From positions 124,001-188,000 of the forward strand of contig NZ_BSFK01000005.1 in NCBI RefSeq assembly GCF_027922305.1: DNA of 64,000 nt, read 5' to 3'. Made by a program: the position numbers and the translations under genes. Positions 48,840-57,180 of this stretch are shown here, one piece after another. The notes beneath the pieces were generated by a model. That model searched no databases. It saw nothing but the letters and a program-made list of their open reading frames with translations, and was not told where the DNA came from. Origin of the DNA: Methylopila jiangsuensis (GTDB lineage Bacteria; Pseudomonadota; Alphaproteobacteria; Rhizobiales; Methylopilaceae). Numbering within the stretch: the first letter of the stretch is position 1; the number at the start of each line of letters is the position of its first letter.

Positions 48840-49274
48840 TCACGCGCCGTGGGGCAGGGGGGCTTGCCGCCCGCTCTCCGGCGACAGCGCCTCGATGATC
48901 CCGCAATCGCGCACCGCGCCGTGGCGGCATTGGTGCACCATGCCCTCGAGTTCGTCGCGCAGCGCGGTGAGGTCGGCGATCTTGCGCTCCACCTCGGCGA
49001 GATGGGCGCGCGCGATCTCGTCCACCGCCGCGCAGGGCCGGTCCCGCTGGTCGGCGAGGTCGAGCAGCGCCCGCACCTGATCGAGCGAGAAGCCCAGATC
49101 GCGCGAGCGGCGGATGAAGCTCAGCCGGTTCAGATGACTGCGGTCGTAGGCGCGGTAGTTGCCGGCGGTGCGGCGCGGCGGCGCCAGCAGGCCGATGCGC
49201 TCGTAATAGCGCACGGTCTCCACCTTGGCCCCTGCGGCGCGGCCCAGCTCACCGATGGAAAGAACGTCTGACAT
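48840..49274 (-). CDS. MerR-family heavy-metal regulator (ZntR/CadR/PbrR type)
   Basis: A 144-residue MerR activator. The N-terminal winged helix starts LSIGELGRAAGAKVETVRYY; a dimerisation helix follows and then a C-terminal metal loop. Cys81, Cys116 and Cys124 (RPCAAVDE, HQCRHG, RDCGIIEAL) match the three-cysteine set of ZntR/PbrR/CadR sensors for Zn, Cd or Pb, and differ from the two-cysteine CueR loop. It is divergent from the P-type ATPase gene and shares with it a 66-base gap holding a perfect MerR-type operator. Confidence 0.92.
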   Translation of the reverse strand: MSDVLSIGELGRAAGAKVETVRYYERIGLLAPPRRTAGNYRAYDRSHLNRLSFIRRSRDLGFSLDQVRALLDLADQRDRPCAAVDEIARAHLAEVERKIADLTALRDELEGMVHQCRHGAVRDCGIIEALSPESGRQAPLPHGA

Positions 49275-49277
49275 GGC

Positions 49278-49310
49278 TTGACCCTGTAGCGGCTACAGGG
49301 TCCATATGGT
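49278..49310 (+). promoter_or_regulatory. MerR-type promoter/operator of the metal-export ATPase
   Basis: -35 TTGACC (49278-49283), then the perfect inverted repeat ACCCTGTAG (49281-49289) CGG CTACAGGGT (49293-49301), and a -10 in CATATGGT (49303-49310). The 19-21-base spacing between -35 and -10 is longer than usual, the hallmark of promoters that MerR proteins activate by untwisting. Confidence 0.88.
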
Positions 49311-49340
49311 GCGTCACGTCGGAAGTGTCGAGGTGACGAG

Positions 49341-51485
49341 ATGGCTGACCCCAGCGCGCTGAAGTTCCGCATCGAGGGCATGGACTGCGGGTCCTGCGCC
49401 GCGAAGATCGAGACCGCCATGCGGCGCCTGCCGGGCGTGTCCGAGGTCGAGGTCAGCGTCACCGCCGCCTCCATGGCGATCGCCGTGGACGAGGACCGCA
49501 CCAGCCGGGAGACCATCCGGTCCAAGGTGAACGCGCTCGGCTTCCGGGCGCTCGACGGCGGCGAAGGCCACGGCCGCGACGGCCATGCCCACGATCACGG
49601 GCACGACCATGGCGGACCGGACGACCGGCCGTGGTGGCGCACGCCGAAGGGCGTGAACGCCATCGTCTCCGGCGCCCTGCTCGCGCTCGCCTGGGGCGTG
49701 TCGCTGGCGGAGCCGCACTGGGCCGCCTGGCCCTACGCGGCCGCGGCTCTGGTGGCGCTCGCGCCCGTGGTCCGGCGGGCGGCGGCCGGCGCGCTCAACG
49801 GCACGCCGTTCAGCATCGAGACGCTGATGGCGGTGGCGGCGCTGGGCGCGATCGCCATCGGCGAGGCTCCCGAAGCCGCGGTGGTGGTGTTCCTGTTCGC
49901 CGTCGGCGAGCTCCTGGAGGGGGTGGCCGCCAGCCGGGCGCGGGCGGGCGTGAAGGCGCTGGTGGCGCTGATGCCCAACTCCGCGCGCCGCATCCGGGGC
50001 GAGGCCATCGAGACCGTGCCGGCGTCCGACCTCGTGGCGGGCGATCTCGTGCTGGTGCGCCCCGGCGACCGCGCCCCCTCCGACGGCGTGGTGCAGGACG
50101 GCGTCTCGGACATGAACGAGGCGCCGATCACCGGCGAGTCCCGTCCCGTGCCCAAGGCGCCCGGCGCGACGGTCTATGCGGGCAGCGTCAACGGCGACGG
50201 CGAGCTGCGCGTCGCCATCACCAAGGCCGCCTCGGACAACACCATCGCCCGCATCGTCGCCATGGTGGAGGAAGCGCAGGCGACCAAGGCCCCCACCGCC
50301 CGCTTCATCGAGCGTTTCAGCCGCTGGTACACGCCCGCCGCCATGGTTCTGGCGCTGCTGGTGATCGTGCTGCCGCCGCTGCTCGCGGACGGCGACTGGC
50401 GCACCTGGATCTATCGCGGCCTCGCGGTGCTGCTGGTCGCCTGCCCCTGCGCGCTGGTGATCTCCACGCCCGCCGCCATCGCCTCGGCGCTGGCCGGCGG
50501 CGCGCGTCGCGGCCTGCTCATCAAGGGCGGGGCCGCGCTGGAGACGCTCGGCCATGTGACCGCTGTCGCCTTCGACAAGACCGGCACGCTGACGGAAGGT
50601 CGCCCCCGGGTCGTGGACGTTGTGGCGATCGACGGCGGGGAGGACGAGGCGCTCGCCAAGGCGGCGGCGGTGGAGCGCGGCTCCAGCCATCCGCTCGGGG
50701 CCGCGATCCTGGATGCGGCGCAGGCGCGGGGCCTCGCCGTGCCCAACGCCTTCGGCGGCTCGGCCGCTCCGGGGAAGGGCGTGACGGCCAGGCTGATGTC
50801 CGGCTTCGTCACCGTGGGCTCGCCACGGCAGGCGGCGGAGAAGGGCCTTCTTTCCGCCTCCGCCGCAGAACGGGTCGCCACGCTCGAGTCCGAAGGCAAG
50901 ACCGTGGTGGCGGTGAGCGAGGGCGAGCGGCTGATCGGGCTGGTGGCCATGCAGGACACGCTGCGTCCGGACGCCGCCGCGGCGCTGGCGCGGCTGAAGG
51001 CGCTCGGCCTGCGCGCCATCATGCTGACCGGCGACAACGCCCGCGCCGCCGCCGCCATCGCGGGCGAACTGGGCGTGGAGCACAGGGCCGAGCTCCTGCC
51101 CGACGCCAAGCTGGCGGCGATCGCGGAGCTCGGCCGCGACGGCCCCGTGGCCATGGTGGGCGACGGCGTGAACGACGCGCCCGCGCTGGCCGCGGCCTCG
51201 GTGGGCGTCGCCATGGGGGGCGGAACCGACGTGGCGCTGGAGACCGCGGACGCCGCCCTGCTCTCGAACCGGGTGTCGGGCGTGGCCGACCTGGTGACGC
51301 TGTCCCGGGCGACGCTCTCCAACATCCACGTCAACGTGGCGCTGGCGCTCGGCCTGAAGGCCGTGTTCCTGGCCGCGACGCTCGTCGGCTGGGCGCCGCT
51401 GTGGATGGCGATCCTCGCCGACACCGGCGCCACCGTGCTGGTGACCGCGAACGCGCTGCGCCTGCTGCGGTTCGATCCCGCCTGA
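49341..51485 (+). CDS. zntA: Zn2+/Cd2+/Pb2+-exporting P1B-type ATPase
   Basis: ATP-driven efflux of soft divalent metals across the inner membrane. The 714 residues hold an N-terminal HMA domain with IEGMDCGSCAAK (Cys16, Cys19) and a His/Asp-rich linker (about 74-92, GHAHDHGHDHGG) that may bind Zn. The transport site CPC lies in VACPCALVIS (about residue 367), the phosphorylation site in FDKTGTLTEG (about 412), and the hinge in MVGDGVNDAPALAAA. The combination fits the P1B-2 (ZntA/CadA) class. Regulated by the divergent MerR protein through the operator just upstream. Confidence 0.94.
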   Translation: MADPSALKFRIEGMDCGSCAAKIETAMRRLPGVSEVEVSVTAASMAIAVDEDRTSRETIRSKVNALGFRALDGGEGHGRDGHAHDHGHDHGGPDDRPWWRTPKGVNAIVSGALLALAWGVSLAEPHWAAWPYAAAALVALAPVVRRAAAGALNGTPFSIETLMAVAALGAIAIGEAPEAAVVVFLFAVGELLEGVAASRARAGVKALVALMPNSARRIRGEAIETVPASDLVAGDLVLVRPGDRAPSDGVVQDGVSDMNEAPITGESRPVPKAPGATVYAGSVNGDGELRVAITKAASDNTIARIVAMVEEAQATKAPTARFIERFSRWYTPAAMVLALLVIVLPPLLADGDWRTWIYRGLAVLLVACPCALVISTPAAIASALAGGARRGLLIKGGAALETLGHVTAVAFDKTGTLTEGRPRVVDVVAIDGGEDEALAKAAAVERGSSHPLGAAILDAAQARGLAVPNAFGGSAAPGKGVTARLMSGFVTVGSPRQAAEKGLLSASAAERVATLESEGKTVVAVSEGERLIGLVAMQDTLRPDAAAALARLKALGLRAIMLTGDNARAAAAIAGELGVEHRAELLPDAKLAAIAELGRDGPVAMVGDGVNDAPALAAASVGVAMGGGTDVALETADAALLSNRVSGVADLVTLSRATLSNIHVNVALALGLKAVFLAATLVGWAPLWMAILADTGATVLVTANALRLLRFDPA

Positions 51486-51520
51486 CCCCACGTTCGCGCC
51501 AAAGCTGAACCGCGGCCGAA

Positions 51521-51554
51521 GGCCCGCCTGCCCGTAAGGGCGGCGGGCCTTTTT
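51521..51554 (+). terminator. Rho-independent terminator of the metal ATPase gene
   Basis: GGCCCGCC (51521-51528)/GGCGGGCC (51542-51549) continued by GCCC/GGGC with one bulged T, tetraloop GTAA, then TTTTT (51550-51554). Confidence 0.9.
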
Positions 51555-51599
51555 CATGCGGCCCGCGCGGAAAACCTGTCACAGGGTGAACCGTCTCTA

Positions 51600-51831
51600 A
51601 ATCGCCCCCCGTTTTGACGCCCGCGCGTTAACACATGGCCAACCAAATGATCGCCTGCATTTCTTGCGCGAAACTGTCGTGGTAAACGAATTCACCCCCA
51701 TATCTGTAAATAACTCGTCTCTATTTCATTTATGAAAAGCAAACATCGAATATAAAACTGCCCATCTCCATTTAGATGGAATTCAAATCCCATGTGAGAT
51801 GGTCTTTCCCGGGACAGGACGGGAGACACCA
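51600..51831. other. AT-rich upstream region of the BTLCP peptidase gene
   Basis: About 230 bases distinctly richer in A+T than the rest of the window, with runs such as AAATAACTCG and ATATAAAACT. There is no reading frame of note. It contains a short stem CCATCT/AGATGG (about 51763-51780) and probably the peptidase promoter. The composition suggests a binding region for regulators or a nucleoid protein, or simply an uncoded relic. Confidence 0.55.
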
Positions 51832-52467
51832 ATGACTAACCTTTTCAAGAAAAGCGCCGTTTATATTCTGTTTGGACTGATGACCGGCGGATTCACCCTG
51901 ACGCCGGCGGCCTCCCAGACCGTCAAGGTGGCGCAGTCCACCACCATGGAGGTGATCGGCGGGGCCAAGCCGCCCATGGGCTGGCTGCAGTTCTGCAAGG
52001 CCTTCGCCAGCGACTGCGCCGTGAAGCCCGCCAAGCCGGTCCGCGTGAAGCTGAGCGCCGCCAAGCTCGCCGAGCTCGACCGGGTCAATCGCGCCGTCAA
52101 CGCCGAGATCGCGCCCGTGACCGACATGGAGCTCTACGGCGTCGAGGAGCTGTGGACCTACCCGACCGAGGGCAAGGGCGACTGCGAGGATTACGTGCTG
52201 CTGAAGCGCCGGGCGCTGATCGAGGCCGGCTGGCCGCGCCAGGCGCTGCTGATCACCGTGGTGCGCGACCTGAAGGGCGACGGCCACGCCGTGCTCACCG
52301 TCGTCACCGACCGCGGCGACTACGCCCTCGACAACCAGGCCGAGGACGTGAAGCCCTGGGCCGACACCGGCTACACCTTCGTGAAGCGCCAGTCCCAGGC
52401 CGACGCCAACCAGTGGGTCCTGCTCGGCGACGGCATCGGCCCGGTGGGCGTCGCCACCGCGCCCTGA
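51832..52467 (+). CDS. Bacterial transglutaminase-like cysteine peptidase (BTLCP)
   Basis: A 211-residue exported protein: a signal peptide (about 1-29, YILFGLMTGGFTLTPAASQ) then a papain-like core with Cys118 in GKGDCEDYVLLKRRAL, His152 in DGHAVLTVV and Asp167 in YALDNQ, the expected catalytic triad. The family includes LapG, the periplasmic protease that clips biofilm adhesins. Hyphomicrobial members are numerous and mostly uncharacterised. The ATG at 51832 has GGGAGACACC upstream. Adjacent genes give no partner; the type I secretion pair of the window is 46 kb away. Confidence 0.88.
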   Translation: MTNLFKKSAVYILFGLMTGGFTLTPAASQTVKVAQSTTMEVIGGAKPPMGWLQFCKAFASDCAVKPAKPVRVKLSAAKLAELDRVNRAVNAEIAPVTDMELYGVEELWTYPTEGKGDCEDYVLLKRRALIEAGWPRQALLITVVRDLKGDGHAVLTVVTDRGDYALDNQAEDVKPWADTGYTFVKRQSQADANQWVLLGDGIGPVGVATAP

Positions 52468-52534
52468 TCGCCTGAGATTTGGAACACGCGGTCCGGTCAC
52501 CCGTCCCCACCCCGTCCCCGACCGGACAGCGCCA

Positions 52535-52573
52535 GAGGCCGGCCCGCGCAAGCGGCGCCGGCCTCGCCGTTTT
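52535..52573. terminator. Bidirectional terminator-like stem
   Basis: GAGGCCGGC (52535-52543) pairs with GCCGGCCTC (52557-52565), followed by GCCGTTTT. It lies between the convergent BTLCP and metallo-beta-lactamase-fold genes. Confidence 0.65.
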
Positions 52574-53484
52574 CAGGCGAGCCGATAGACGCCGTTAAGC
52601 CGCGGCGCGCCGTCGGTCTCCGCGAGGCCCCGCGCCACCAGATCCTCGAGATGGGCGAACACCGACAGGGCCGCCGCCCCCGACAGGCCCGGATCGAGCC
52701 CGCGGTAGAGTTCGGCCACAAGCTGCGCCGCCCGGCGCTCGCCCTCCTTCAGCCGGGCGAGGATCGCGGTCTCCCGCATCAGCCGGTGGCCGATCAGATG
52801 GCGCACGAAGGTGCGGGCCTGATCGAGCCTGGGACCGTGACCGGGGAGATAGATCTCCTCCTCCCGCGCCATCAGCCCGCGCAGCGAGGCCATGTAGGGC
52901 GCCATCGCCCCGTCCGGCGGCGCCACGATCGAGGTCGACCACGCCATGACGTGATCGCCCGAGAGCAGCGCGCCCGCGCCCGGCAGCGCGAAGGCGAGAT
53001 GGTTGGCGGTGTGGCCCGGCGTCGCCACCGCGACCAGCGCCCAGCCGTCGCCCTCCACCGCCTGCCCGTCGGCGAGCTCCACGTCCGGCCGGTAGGCGGC
53101 GTCGGAGGAGGCGTCGAGCAGCGCGCCTTCGCCCTCCTCAAGCGCCCGGAACGGCCGGTGCGGCCCGGCGCCGTAGACCGGCGCGCCGGTGGCGGCCTTC
53201 AGCGCGGCGAGCCCGCCCACATGGTCGAGATGGCTGTGGGTGACGACGATGGCCTCCACCGTCTCGCCCGTCACGGCCGCGAGCAGCGCCGCGAGGTGCG
53301 CCTCCGAACGCGGCCCCGGATCCACGATCGCCACCCGCCCGCGCCCGACGACGTAGCTGTTGGTGCCGGTGAAGGTGAAGGGCGAGGGATTGGGCGCGAG
53401 CACGCGCCGCACGCCGGGGATGACCTCGACGGCGACGCCCGGCTCGGCGTCGCGGCTGCGGTCGAAGGTGAGGTCGTCGCTCAT
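52573..53484 (-). CDS. Metallo-beta-lactamase-fold hydrolase (LACTB2/glyoxalase II-like)
   Basis: A 303-residue MBL-fold enzyme: the metal motif VVTHSHLDHVGGL, later ligands in TPGHTANHL and LLSGDHVMAW and a final His in YLPGHGPRLD. A C-terminal winged-helix-like domain follows (AAQLVAELYRGLDPGLSGAA), as in LACTB2-type nucleases/hydrolases. The substrate is unknown; thioesterase or RNA hydrolase roles occur in the family. The product is cytoplasmic. It stands alone between a shared terminator and the tRNA-Gln region. Confidence 0.87.
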   Translation of the reverse strand: MSDDLTFDRSRDAEPGVAVEVIPGVRRVLAPNPSPFTFTGTNSYVVGRGRVAIVDPGPRSEAHLAALLAAVTGETVEAIVVTHSHLDHVGGLAALKAATGAPVYGAGPHRPFRALEEGEGALLDASSDAAYRPDVELADGQAVEGDGWALVAVATPGHTANHLAFALPGAGALLSGDHVMAWSTSIVAPPDGAMAPYMASLRGLMAREEEIYLPGHGPRLDQARTFVRHLIGHRLMRETAILARLKEGERRAAQLVAELYRGLDPGLSGAAALSVFAHLEDLVARGLAETDGAPRLNGVYRLA

Positions 53485-53747
53485 GATCCTGCTCCCCGGA
53501 CGCCGTTTCGTGACGGAGGCCGCCCGTGGCCTTCGCGGCCGAAGCGCGCCGAAGGCCCCGCTCGTTCCGGCGGCGGGCGCTCGCCCGCGATGACGGGCGT
53601 CGGACCGCTCCCTACCGCAGTTCGCGCCGGACCGACACGCCCGATGAAAGCGGATGCGGGGGCGCGCGCAAGACTTTCGCGCGAAGCCGTTGCGCCGGGA
53701 CCGCGCTTCCGGCTATCCATCCCGCTCGCGTCGCAACGGACGCGCGA

Positions 53748-53822
53748 TGGGGCGTCGCCAAGCGGTAAGGCAGGGGATTTTGATTCCCCCATGCGGAGGT
53801 TCGAATCCTCCCGCCCCAGCCA
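53748..53822 (+). tRNA. tRNA-Gln (anticodon TTG)
   Basis: Acceptor stem TGGGGCG (53748-53754) pairs with CGCCCCA (53812-53818), then G and encoded CCA (53820-53822). The anticodon stem GGGGA/TCCCC surrounds TTTTGAT with TTG, and the T-loop reads GAGGTTCGAATCCTC. Confidence 0.97.
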
Positions 53823-54328
53823 AAATCTTGCATAAATAACTGAAATATATCGGCCAATTTCGTGGCGTCCCTCGCAGTTCGGCTGATCGTCTCAGTCGGC
53901 CGCCATCCGGCGGTCGCAGCGGGAGGGGCGCGCATGAAATGTCTCTTCGAACGCTGAGGCGTGTTTCTCCTCCGAAGGGCGGCGCCACGCGATCTCAGAT
54001 CGGCGCCTCAGCGATCCGACTTGGTGGGAGCCTTCTCGTCCGCGATCGGCAGAAGCCGAAGTCCGGGCTTGGACTATAGGCTGGATCGCAACGCCTTTTC
54101 GCGAAAGCCCGCATGTCTCCCGAGTTCACCAAGGCCAAGCTCGCCCAGCTCGTCCCAGGTCTTTGCGACATCTTCCGGTCCAGCCAAACGTGACAGCTTC
54201 TGGCAAAGCCCGCGCGGTTCACTCGGCGCCGCGTGCGCCCGGTAGGGAGCCGCCATCAGCACACCCGCGCAGCCCGCCGGGGACGGAAGGCCGTGCAGCG
54301 AGCTTGGAGAGGGGCGCGCGTCGCCGCG
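53823..54328. other. Intergenic region without a supported gene
   Basis: About 500 bases between tRNA-Gln and exoR. All reading frames are short and lack ribosome sites. A minus-strand frame (54074-54262) has an amphipathic ending but no other support. The first 30 bases after the tRNA are A+T-rich. I see no repeat, palindrome or terminator of note. Confidence 0.6.
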
Positions 54329-55198
54329 TCAGCCGCGGTCGCTGCTCCAGGCGGTGACGAAATTGGCGGCGGCGGCGCGTTCGTCCGAGGAGGCCTTGGT
54401 CATGGCCTCGTCGTAGAGCTGGACGATCCAGGCGTCGGCGTCGCTGGCGGCTTCGCGGGCGAGGGTCAGCCACATGAGGCCGCGGGCCGCCTGACGCGGC
54501 ACCTCGGCGCCGTTGAACAGCATGTGGCCGAGCACGGCCTGGGCCTCGCGCTGGCCCTTGTTGGCGGCGAGGCCGAGCCAGCGGGCCGCCTGCCGCACGT
54601 CCTTCTTCACGCTCTGGCCGTCGAGATACATGCGGGCCAGATTGTACTGGGCGTCCGGGTCGCCGAAATAGGAGGCGGCGTAGGAGAACATCTCGCGGGC
54701 GCGGGTGGCGTCCGGGCCGATCGGGCTGTCCGGGATGCCGTCGAGATAGTAGTTGCCGAGCGCCACGAAGGCGTTGGCCACGAAGCGGGCCTGCACCGTG
54801 TCCGGCGCGTCGTCGGCGTGGGCGTTGGCGATCTGGCTGAAATAATCGAAGGCCTTGACCTGATCCCGGTCGACGCCGTCGCCCTCGGCGTACATGCGGC
54901 CGAGCTTCCATTGCGCCATGGCGTGGCCGCGCTTGGCGGCGTCGATCAGCGAGGTGAGGGCGCTCGCCTTGTCGCCGGCGATGTAGGCGCGGGCGCCGGT
55001 CTGGAACTGCTCGAACGGCGAGGGCTCGGATTTGGAGGCGCTTCCGGCGCCCTCGAAGGCGCGGGCCGCGCCGCAGGCGCAGGTGAGGGCGAGCGTGGCG
55101 GCGAACAGGGCGTGGGATACGCGGACGGCGTTCCGGAAGGAGCTGCCGGGCGACAGCCGGAACGGACGCGGCGAAACGGGAGCCGCAGACCGGCTCAT
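54329..55198 (-). CDS. exoR: Exopolysaccharide regulator ExoR (Sel1-repeat periplasmic protein)
   Basis: In rhizobia ExoR is a periplasmic inhibitor of the ExoS sensor kinase, so it restrains the ExoS-ChvI system controlling exopolysaccharide, motility and symbiosis genes. The 289-residue product has an export signal (about 15-50, VSHALFAATLALTCACGAAR) and Sel1/TPR-like repeats: AMAQWKLGRMYAEGDGV, FVANAFVALGNYYLDGIPD, PDAQYNLARMYLDGQSV and GLMWLTLAREAASD. Length and repeat phrases closely follow Sinorhizobium ExoR. ATG 55198 is preceded by GGGGGAC; an in-frame ATG 11 codons upstream is less likely. The partner genes are not in the window. Confidence 0.9.
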   Translation of the reverse strand: MSRSAAPVSPRPFRLSPGSSFRNAVRVSHALFAATLALTCACGAARAFEGAGSASKSEPSPFEQFQTGARAYIAGDKASALTSLIDAAKRGHAMAQWKLGRMYAEGDGVDRDQVKAFDYFSQIANAHADDAPDTVQARFVANAFVALGNYYLDGIPDSPIGPDATRAREMFSYAASYFGDPDAQYNLARMYLDGQSVKKDVRQAARWLGLAANKGQREAQAVLGHMLFNGAEVPRQAARGLMWLTLAREAASDADAWIVQLYDEAMTKASSDERAAAANFVTAWSSDRG

Positions 55199-55364
55199 CC
55201 GTCCCCCAATGTCGAGTGCTCTCGCGTCCATGGTCCCGCTTATGCGCTGGCCTGACGGCCCCATTGAGGCGTCCGGCCGACGTTCCTGTGGCGGGATCCG
55301 GCCCGGGCGCCACGATCGGCGCCGACGGTTTCAGACCACTCGCGACCCGCTGACGGAACGCCCC

Positions 55365-55382
55365 GATCCCCCCGGATCGGCA
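55365..55382. other. Short palindromic stem upstream of exoR
   Basis: CCGATCC and GGATCGG form a perfect 7-bp inverted repeat around a three-to-four-base C-rich centre. It lies in the 332-base gap between opgG/opgD and exoR, read toward exoR. It could be the tail terminator of the opgG/opgD gene or an operator; there is no T run. Confidence 0.35.
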
Positions 55383-55530
55383 TTAACCAAGATACGCAGT
55401 GACTTCAGCAGGTTAGGCTTAGGGGTGATGGCGCTTTGTGGCGAGACGGCGGCGAATCTGTCCCTCCCGCATGGCGGTCCCCGCAGGGCGCGGGGTCTGT
55501 GTCGTTCATGCCACATTCAGAAAACCGGGC

Positions 55531-57105
55531 TCACCCGGCGCGGCGCCAGGGGAAAAGCCAGGTCTCGGTCAGCGTCTTCGCGCCCGCCTTGAGCACCGCG
55601 CGCACCACGGCCTCCTCGCCCGGCTGCTCGATCTCGTGGTCGAGGAACAGGCGGAAGCCGTTGATTTCCGGGTTCGGCACCACGAAAGCGGCGTTGATCT
55701 TGCCGGTGCTGGCGCTGGTTTCCGTCACCACCTTCCGCGGGTCGTCCAGCCAGTAGGCTAGGTCGCCGCCGGCGAAGTCCACGATGAAGCGGCGCACGTT
55801 CTCGGGCGCGGCGGAAGGATCGCCGGAGGCGCGGGGATCGGTGACGAAGGTGTGCAGCGCGCGCCCCTCCGGCGACAGCCGCTCGGCGAGCTTCAGCGAA
55901 CGGATCTGGTACGAGAAGCGCAGGGTGGCGCCGGGCTCCGCGGCGGCGTCCGGCACCCAGTAGGCGACGACGTTGTCGAAGGTCTCGTGGTCGGTGGGGA
56001 TCTCCACCAGCTCCACCCGGCCCGGCCCCCAGTCGCCCTGCGGCGCGATCCAGTAGCTCGGGCGCAGGTCGTAGCGCACCTCAAGGTCCTGATAATGCTC
56101 GAACAGCCGGTCGCGTTGGAGCAGGCCGAAGCCGCGGGCATGGCCTTGGGGAAACAGGGTCTTCTCCAGCTTTCGCGGATTGATCAGCGGCCGCCAGAGC
56201 CACTGGTCGTCGGCGCCGTGGACCAGCAGGCCGTCGGAATCGTGCACCTCCGGCCGGAAGCCGCGATACTGGCGGCGGTCGTTCTCGCCGTACTGGAACA
56301 TGGAGGTGAGCGCCGCCACGCCGAGCTTCGGGATGCTGACGCGCGGGAACAGCGTTGAGCCCACGTCGACGGTGGTCTCCTCGCCGGGCGTGATCACCAT
56401 GCGGTAGGCGCCGGTGAGCGACGGCCCGTCCAGAAGCGCGTGGACGACGATCCCGGTCGCCGCGGCGCCGGGCTCCTCGACCCAGAACTCCCGGAAGAAC
56501 GGAAACTCCTCGGGCTGCTGCTCGCCGGTGCCGACGGCGACGCCGCGGGCGGAGATGCCGTAATGCTGGCCGGCGCCGAGGAAGCGGAAATAGCTCGCGC
56601 CGAGGAACACCGCCAGCTCGTCCGACACGGTGGGCTTGTTCAGCGGGTAATGCAGCCGGAAGCCGGCGAAGCCGAGGTCGATGGGCAGCCGGCCTGGGGC
56701 CTTGTTGCCGCCGAAGTCGAACAGGCCGGAATCGTAGGGGATCGGCGCCGGCACGCCCTCGCGCACCAGATTCACCACCACCGGCTGCTGGTAGAGGAAG
56801 CCGAGGTGGAACAGCTCCATGCTGAAGCCGCTGCCGCCCTTGGCGAAGTAGGCCCGGTCGCGCTTGAAGCGCACGTCGCGGTAGGCGTCGAAGCCCATGT
56901 CCTTCAGCGCCTGCGGCAGCTCCGCCTTCGGCTCGACGAAGGGCTCGGCCGCGAGCCGACGGGCGCGCTCGATCACCACCCCATGGTCGAAGACGCGCGG
57001 CGCGTCGCTGGGCGCTGGCGGCGGGGTCTGCGCGGAGACGCTGGCGCTTGCGAGCGCGCCGGCTCCCGCGCCGAGCAGAACGACGGCGTCGCGACGGGTC
57101 AGCAT
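55531..57105 (-). CDS. Periplasmic glucan biosynthesis protein OpgG/OpgD
   Basis: Part of osmoregulated periplasmic glucan synthesis. These proteins fold as a large beta-sandwich plus Ig-like domain, and recent family work treats them as glucan-acting enzymes. The 524 residues begin with a twin-arginine-like signal (LTRRDAVVLLGAGAGALASA), which favours OpgD. Family blocks include FHLGFLYQQPVVVNLV, FGASYFRFLG-like LGASYFRFLGAGQHYGISAR, and FFREFWVE. The membrane glucosyltransferase OpgH is not in the window. The gene lies 75 bases downstream of nothing on its own strand except valS's end, so it may follow valS transcription. Confidence 0.88.
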   Translation of the reverse strand: MLTRRDAVVLLGAGAGALASASVSAQTPPPAPSDAPRVFDHGVVIERARRLAAEPFVEPKAELPQALKDMGFDAYRDVRFKRDRAYFAKGGSGFSMELFHLGFLYQQPVVVNLVREGVPAPIPYDSGLFDFGGNKAPGRLPIDLGFAGFRLHYPLNKPTVSDELAVFLGASYFRFLGAGQHYGISARGVAVGTGEQQPEEFPFFREFWVEEPGAAATGIVVHALLDGPSLTGAYRMVITPGEETTVDVGSTLFPRVSIPKLGVAALTSMFQYGENDRRQYRGFRPEVHDSDGLLVHGADDQWLWRPLINPRKLEKTLFPQGHARGFGLLQRDRLFEHYQDLEVRYDLRPSYWIAPQGDWGPGRVELVEIPTDHETFDNVVAYWVPDAAAEPGATLRFSYQIRSLKLAERLSPEGRALHTFVTDPRASGDPSAAPENVRRFIVDFAGGDLAYWLDDPRKVVTETSASTGKINAAFVVPNPEINGFRLFLDHEIEQPGEEAVVRAVLKAGAKTLTETWLFPWRRAG

Positions 57106-57180
57106 GGTGTTCGCCTCATTGAAAGTTCGCCCCGGCGGGACATAGGGCGGATGCGGCGGCGCAACAGACGCCGCCGCCGG

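Noticed and set aside
51625-51650. TTAA-containing site as a second CtrA box before the BTLCP gene
   Set aside because: The second half-site at the required seven-base spacing reads CCAA; two mismatches.
51555-51831. AT-rich island as a relic of a mobile element or an origin of replication
   Set aside because: No inverted terminal repeats, transposase remnant, integrase or DnaA-box cluster seen; composition alone is not enough.
54074-54262. 62-codon minus-strand frame in the tRNA-Gln/exoR gap
   Set aside because: Its amphipathic end loosely resembles DUF1127 helices, but there is no ribosome site and no real match; insufficient support for a gene.
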